A stretch of 64,000 nt of DNA from Nostoc sp. C052 (GTDB lineage Bacteria > Cyanobacteriota > Cyanobacteriia > Cyanobacteriales > Nostocaceae): the NCBI RefSeq assembly GCF_013393905.1, contig NZ_CP040274.1:1-64000 (forward strand), read 5' to 3'. The translations under genes and the position numbers were made by a program. Below the pieces are notes generated by a model that ran no database searches, had not been told where the DNA came from, and saw nothing but the letters and a program-made list of their open reading frames with translations. This document shows positions 63,213 to 64,000 of this stretch, one piece after another (the first letter of the stretch is position 1; every line of letters begins with the position of its first letter).

Positions 63213-64000
63213 ATGCCTTTTCCCAGATCTAGCGGCATTTTGCTACACCCAACTTCTTTTCCTAGTCAATTTGGTATTGGTGACTTCGGATCGGAAGCTT
63301 ATCGCTTTGTTGACTTTTTAGTAGAAAGTAAACAGCAGCTTTGGCAGATATTGCCATTGGGCCCTACGGGCGATACTAATTCTCCCTATGCTTCTTATTC
63401 AGCGATCGCCGGTAATCCCCTGTTAATTAGCCCAGAACTGCTGTATAACAAGGGTTTACTAACTGAAGATTTCACTAATTTACCAAAGTTTTCCACTGAA
63501 AGAATAGATTTTTCCCAGGTTATTCAAGCAAAGATACCAATACTGCAAAAAGCCTGTAAAAACTTCAAAATCAGTGCAAAATCAGAACAAGAACGGGAAT
63601 TTAAAGAGTTTTGTCAGAGTCAGGCTTACTGGCTAGATGATTATGCCTTGTTTATGGCACTTAAGGATGCCCATAACGGCGCTAGTTGGAATACTTGGGA
63701 GATGGCGATCGCTCAACGCAAACCAGAAGCGATCGAACAATGGGAGCAACGACTTGCAGATGAAGTTTTTTACCATAAATATCTCCAGTTTGAGTTTTTC
63801 TCCCAGTGGTCACAATTGAAGCGCTATGCTAACGAGCGCGGGATTCAAATACTAGGAGATATCGCCATTTATGTGGCTCACGAGAGCGCTGATGTCTGGG
63901 CTAATCCTGGAAACTTTTGCCTTGATGAACAAACAGGTGAACCAGCATTAATGGCAGGAACACCACCAGATTACTTCAGTACTACTGGACAGCTTTGGGG
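63213..64000 (+). CDS. malQ: 4-alpha-glucanotransferase (amylomaltase), 5' part
   Basis: Starts at ATG 63213 (MPFPRSSGILLHPTSFPSQF) and runs off the window after 262 codons. GH77 marks: SSGILLHPTSFPSQFGIGDF, WQILPLGPTGDTNSPYAS, YWLDDYALFMALK, ILGDIAIYVAHESADVWANP, and PALMAGTPPDYFSTTGQLWG. It transfers alpha-1,4-glucan segments between oligosaccharides, recycling malto-oligosaccharides during glycogen turnover. The catalytic Asp and later residues lie beyond the edge. With the GH15 glucoamylase 35 kb away it is the other glycogen-related gene here; there is no direct linkage. Confidence 0.93.
   Translation, partial: MPFPRSSGILLHPTSFPSQFGIGDFGSEAYRFVDFLVESKQQLWQILPLGPTGDTNSPYASYSAIAGNPLLISPELLYNKGLLTEDFTNLPKFSTERIDFSQVIQAKIPILQKACKNFKISAKSEQEREFKEFCQSQAYWLDDYALFMALKDAHNGASWNTWEMAIAQRKPEAIEQWEQRLADEVFYHKYLQFEFFSQWSQLKRYANERGIQILGDIAIYVAHESADVWANPGNFCLDEQTGEPALMAGTPPDYFSTTGQLW

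Noticed and set aside
1..64000. tRNA, rRNA or CRISPR arrays
   Set aside because: None recognised by eye on either strand; a covariance-model scan would be needed to exclude small RNA genes.

Overview
The window looks like chromosomal DNA from a filamentous, heterocyst-type cyanobacterium (Nostoc or a close relative). Grounds: moderate GC, many HIP1-type GCGATCGC octamers, dispersed short palindromic repeats (GTAGGCGTAGCCCGTCGTAG-type and GCGTAGCTATGCCG-type), many insertion sequences, and gene families typical of these bacteria: TPR-fused Ser/Thr kinase, CHAT protease with two-partner secretion, NRPS, NB-ARC/WD40 proteins. Assignments come from reading the translations; no database search was run.

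Region by region. (1) 1-9.6 kb: a membrane kinase with TPRs, a small exported protein, and a convergent set tpsA-tpsB-CHAT (filamentous haemagglutinin-like exoprotein, its outer-membrane transporter, and an exported TPR-CHAT protease whose start overlaps tpsB). (2) 9.6-18 kb: palindrome-rich spacer, exported thioredoxin-like protein, membrane protein with acidic tail, a possible DNA-binding protein, and a one-module NRPS (C-A-methyltransferase-PCP, no thioesterase) with a leucine-type specificity code. (3) 18-31.8 kb: redox and sugar enzymes: glycine-zipper protein, GMC oxidoreductase, SDR, SMP-30 lactonase, DoxX, double VOC protein, glucose-dehydrogenase-like SDR, GH15 glucoamylase, cupin, DUF1003 and PRC-barrel proteins. 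Glucoamylase, glucose dehydrogenase and gluconolactonase could form a direct glucose oxidation route; a malQ gene enters at the right edge. (4) 32-45 kb: intact IS982 and IS4 elements (the IS4 abuts a broken CHAT gene), an HTH/NB-ARC/WD40 protein, and an HTH gene split by two nested insertions whose order can be read from the target duplications.

(5) 45-56 kb: ankyrin protein, AraC regulator, SnoaL-like protein, a 2.5-kb gene-poor stretch with nested miniature elements, a putative haem-oxygenase-fold enzyme followed by a peptide gene made of 13-residue repeats, and a second HTH/NB-ARC/WD40 protein whose NTPase segment is almost identical to the first. The enzyme-peptide pair and this second protein are bracketed by inverted copies of the same upstream region and the same 98-bp miniature element. 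(6) 56-64 kb: a small ribbon-helix-helix protein, transposase remnants, an IS110-type gene inside a long-inverted-repeat element, an SDR, a Tat-exported GMC oxidoreductase, a protein with two tandem nitrile-hydratase-like leader (NHLP) domains and a tryptophan-rich tail, and the start of malQ.

The best candidates for undescribed biology are the enzyme plus repeat-peptide pair (50.1-51.3 kb) beside a STAND NTPase, and the double-NHLP protein next to a GMC oxidase (59.9-62.6 kb). Both are inferences from sequence layout.
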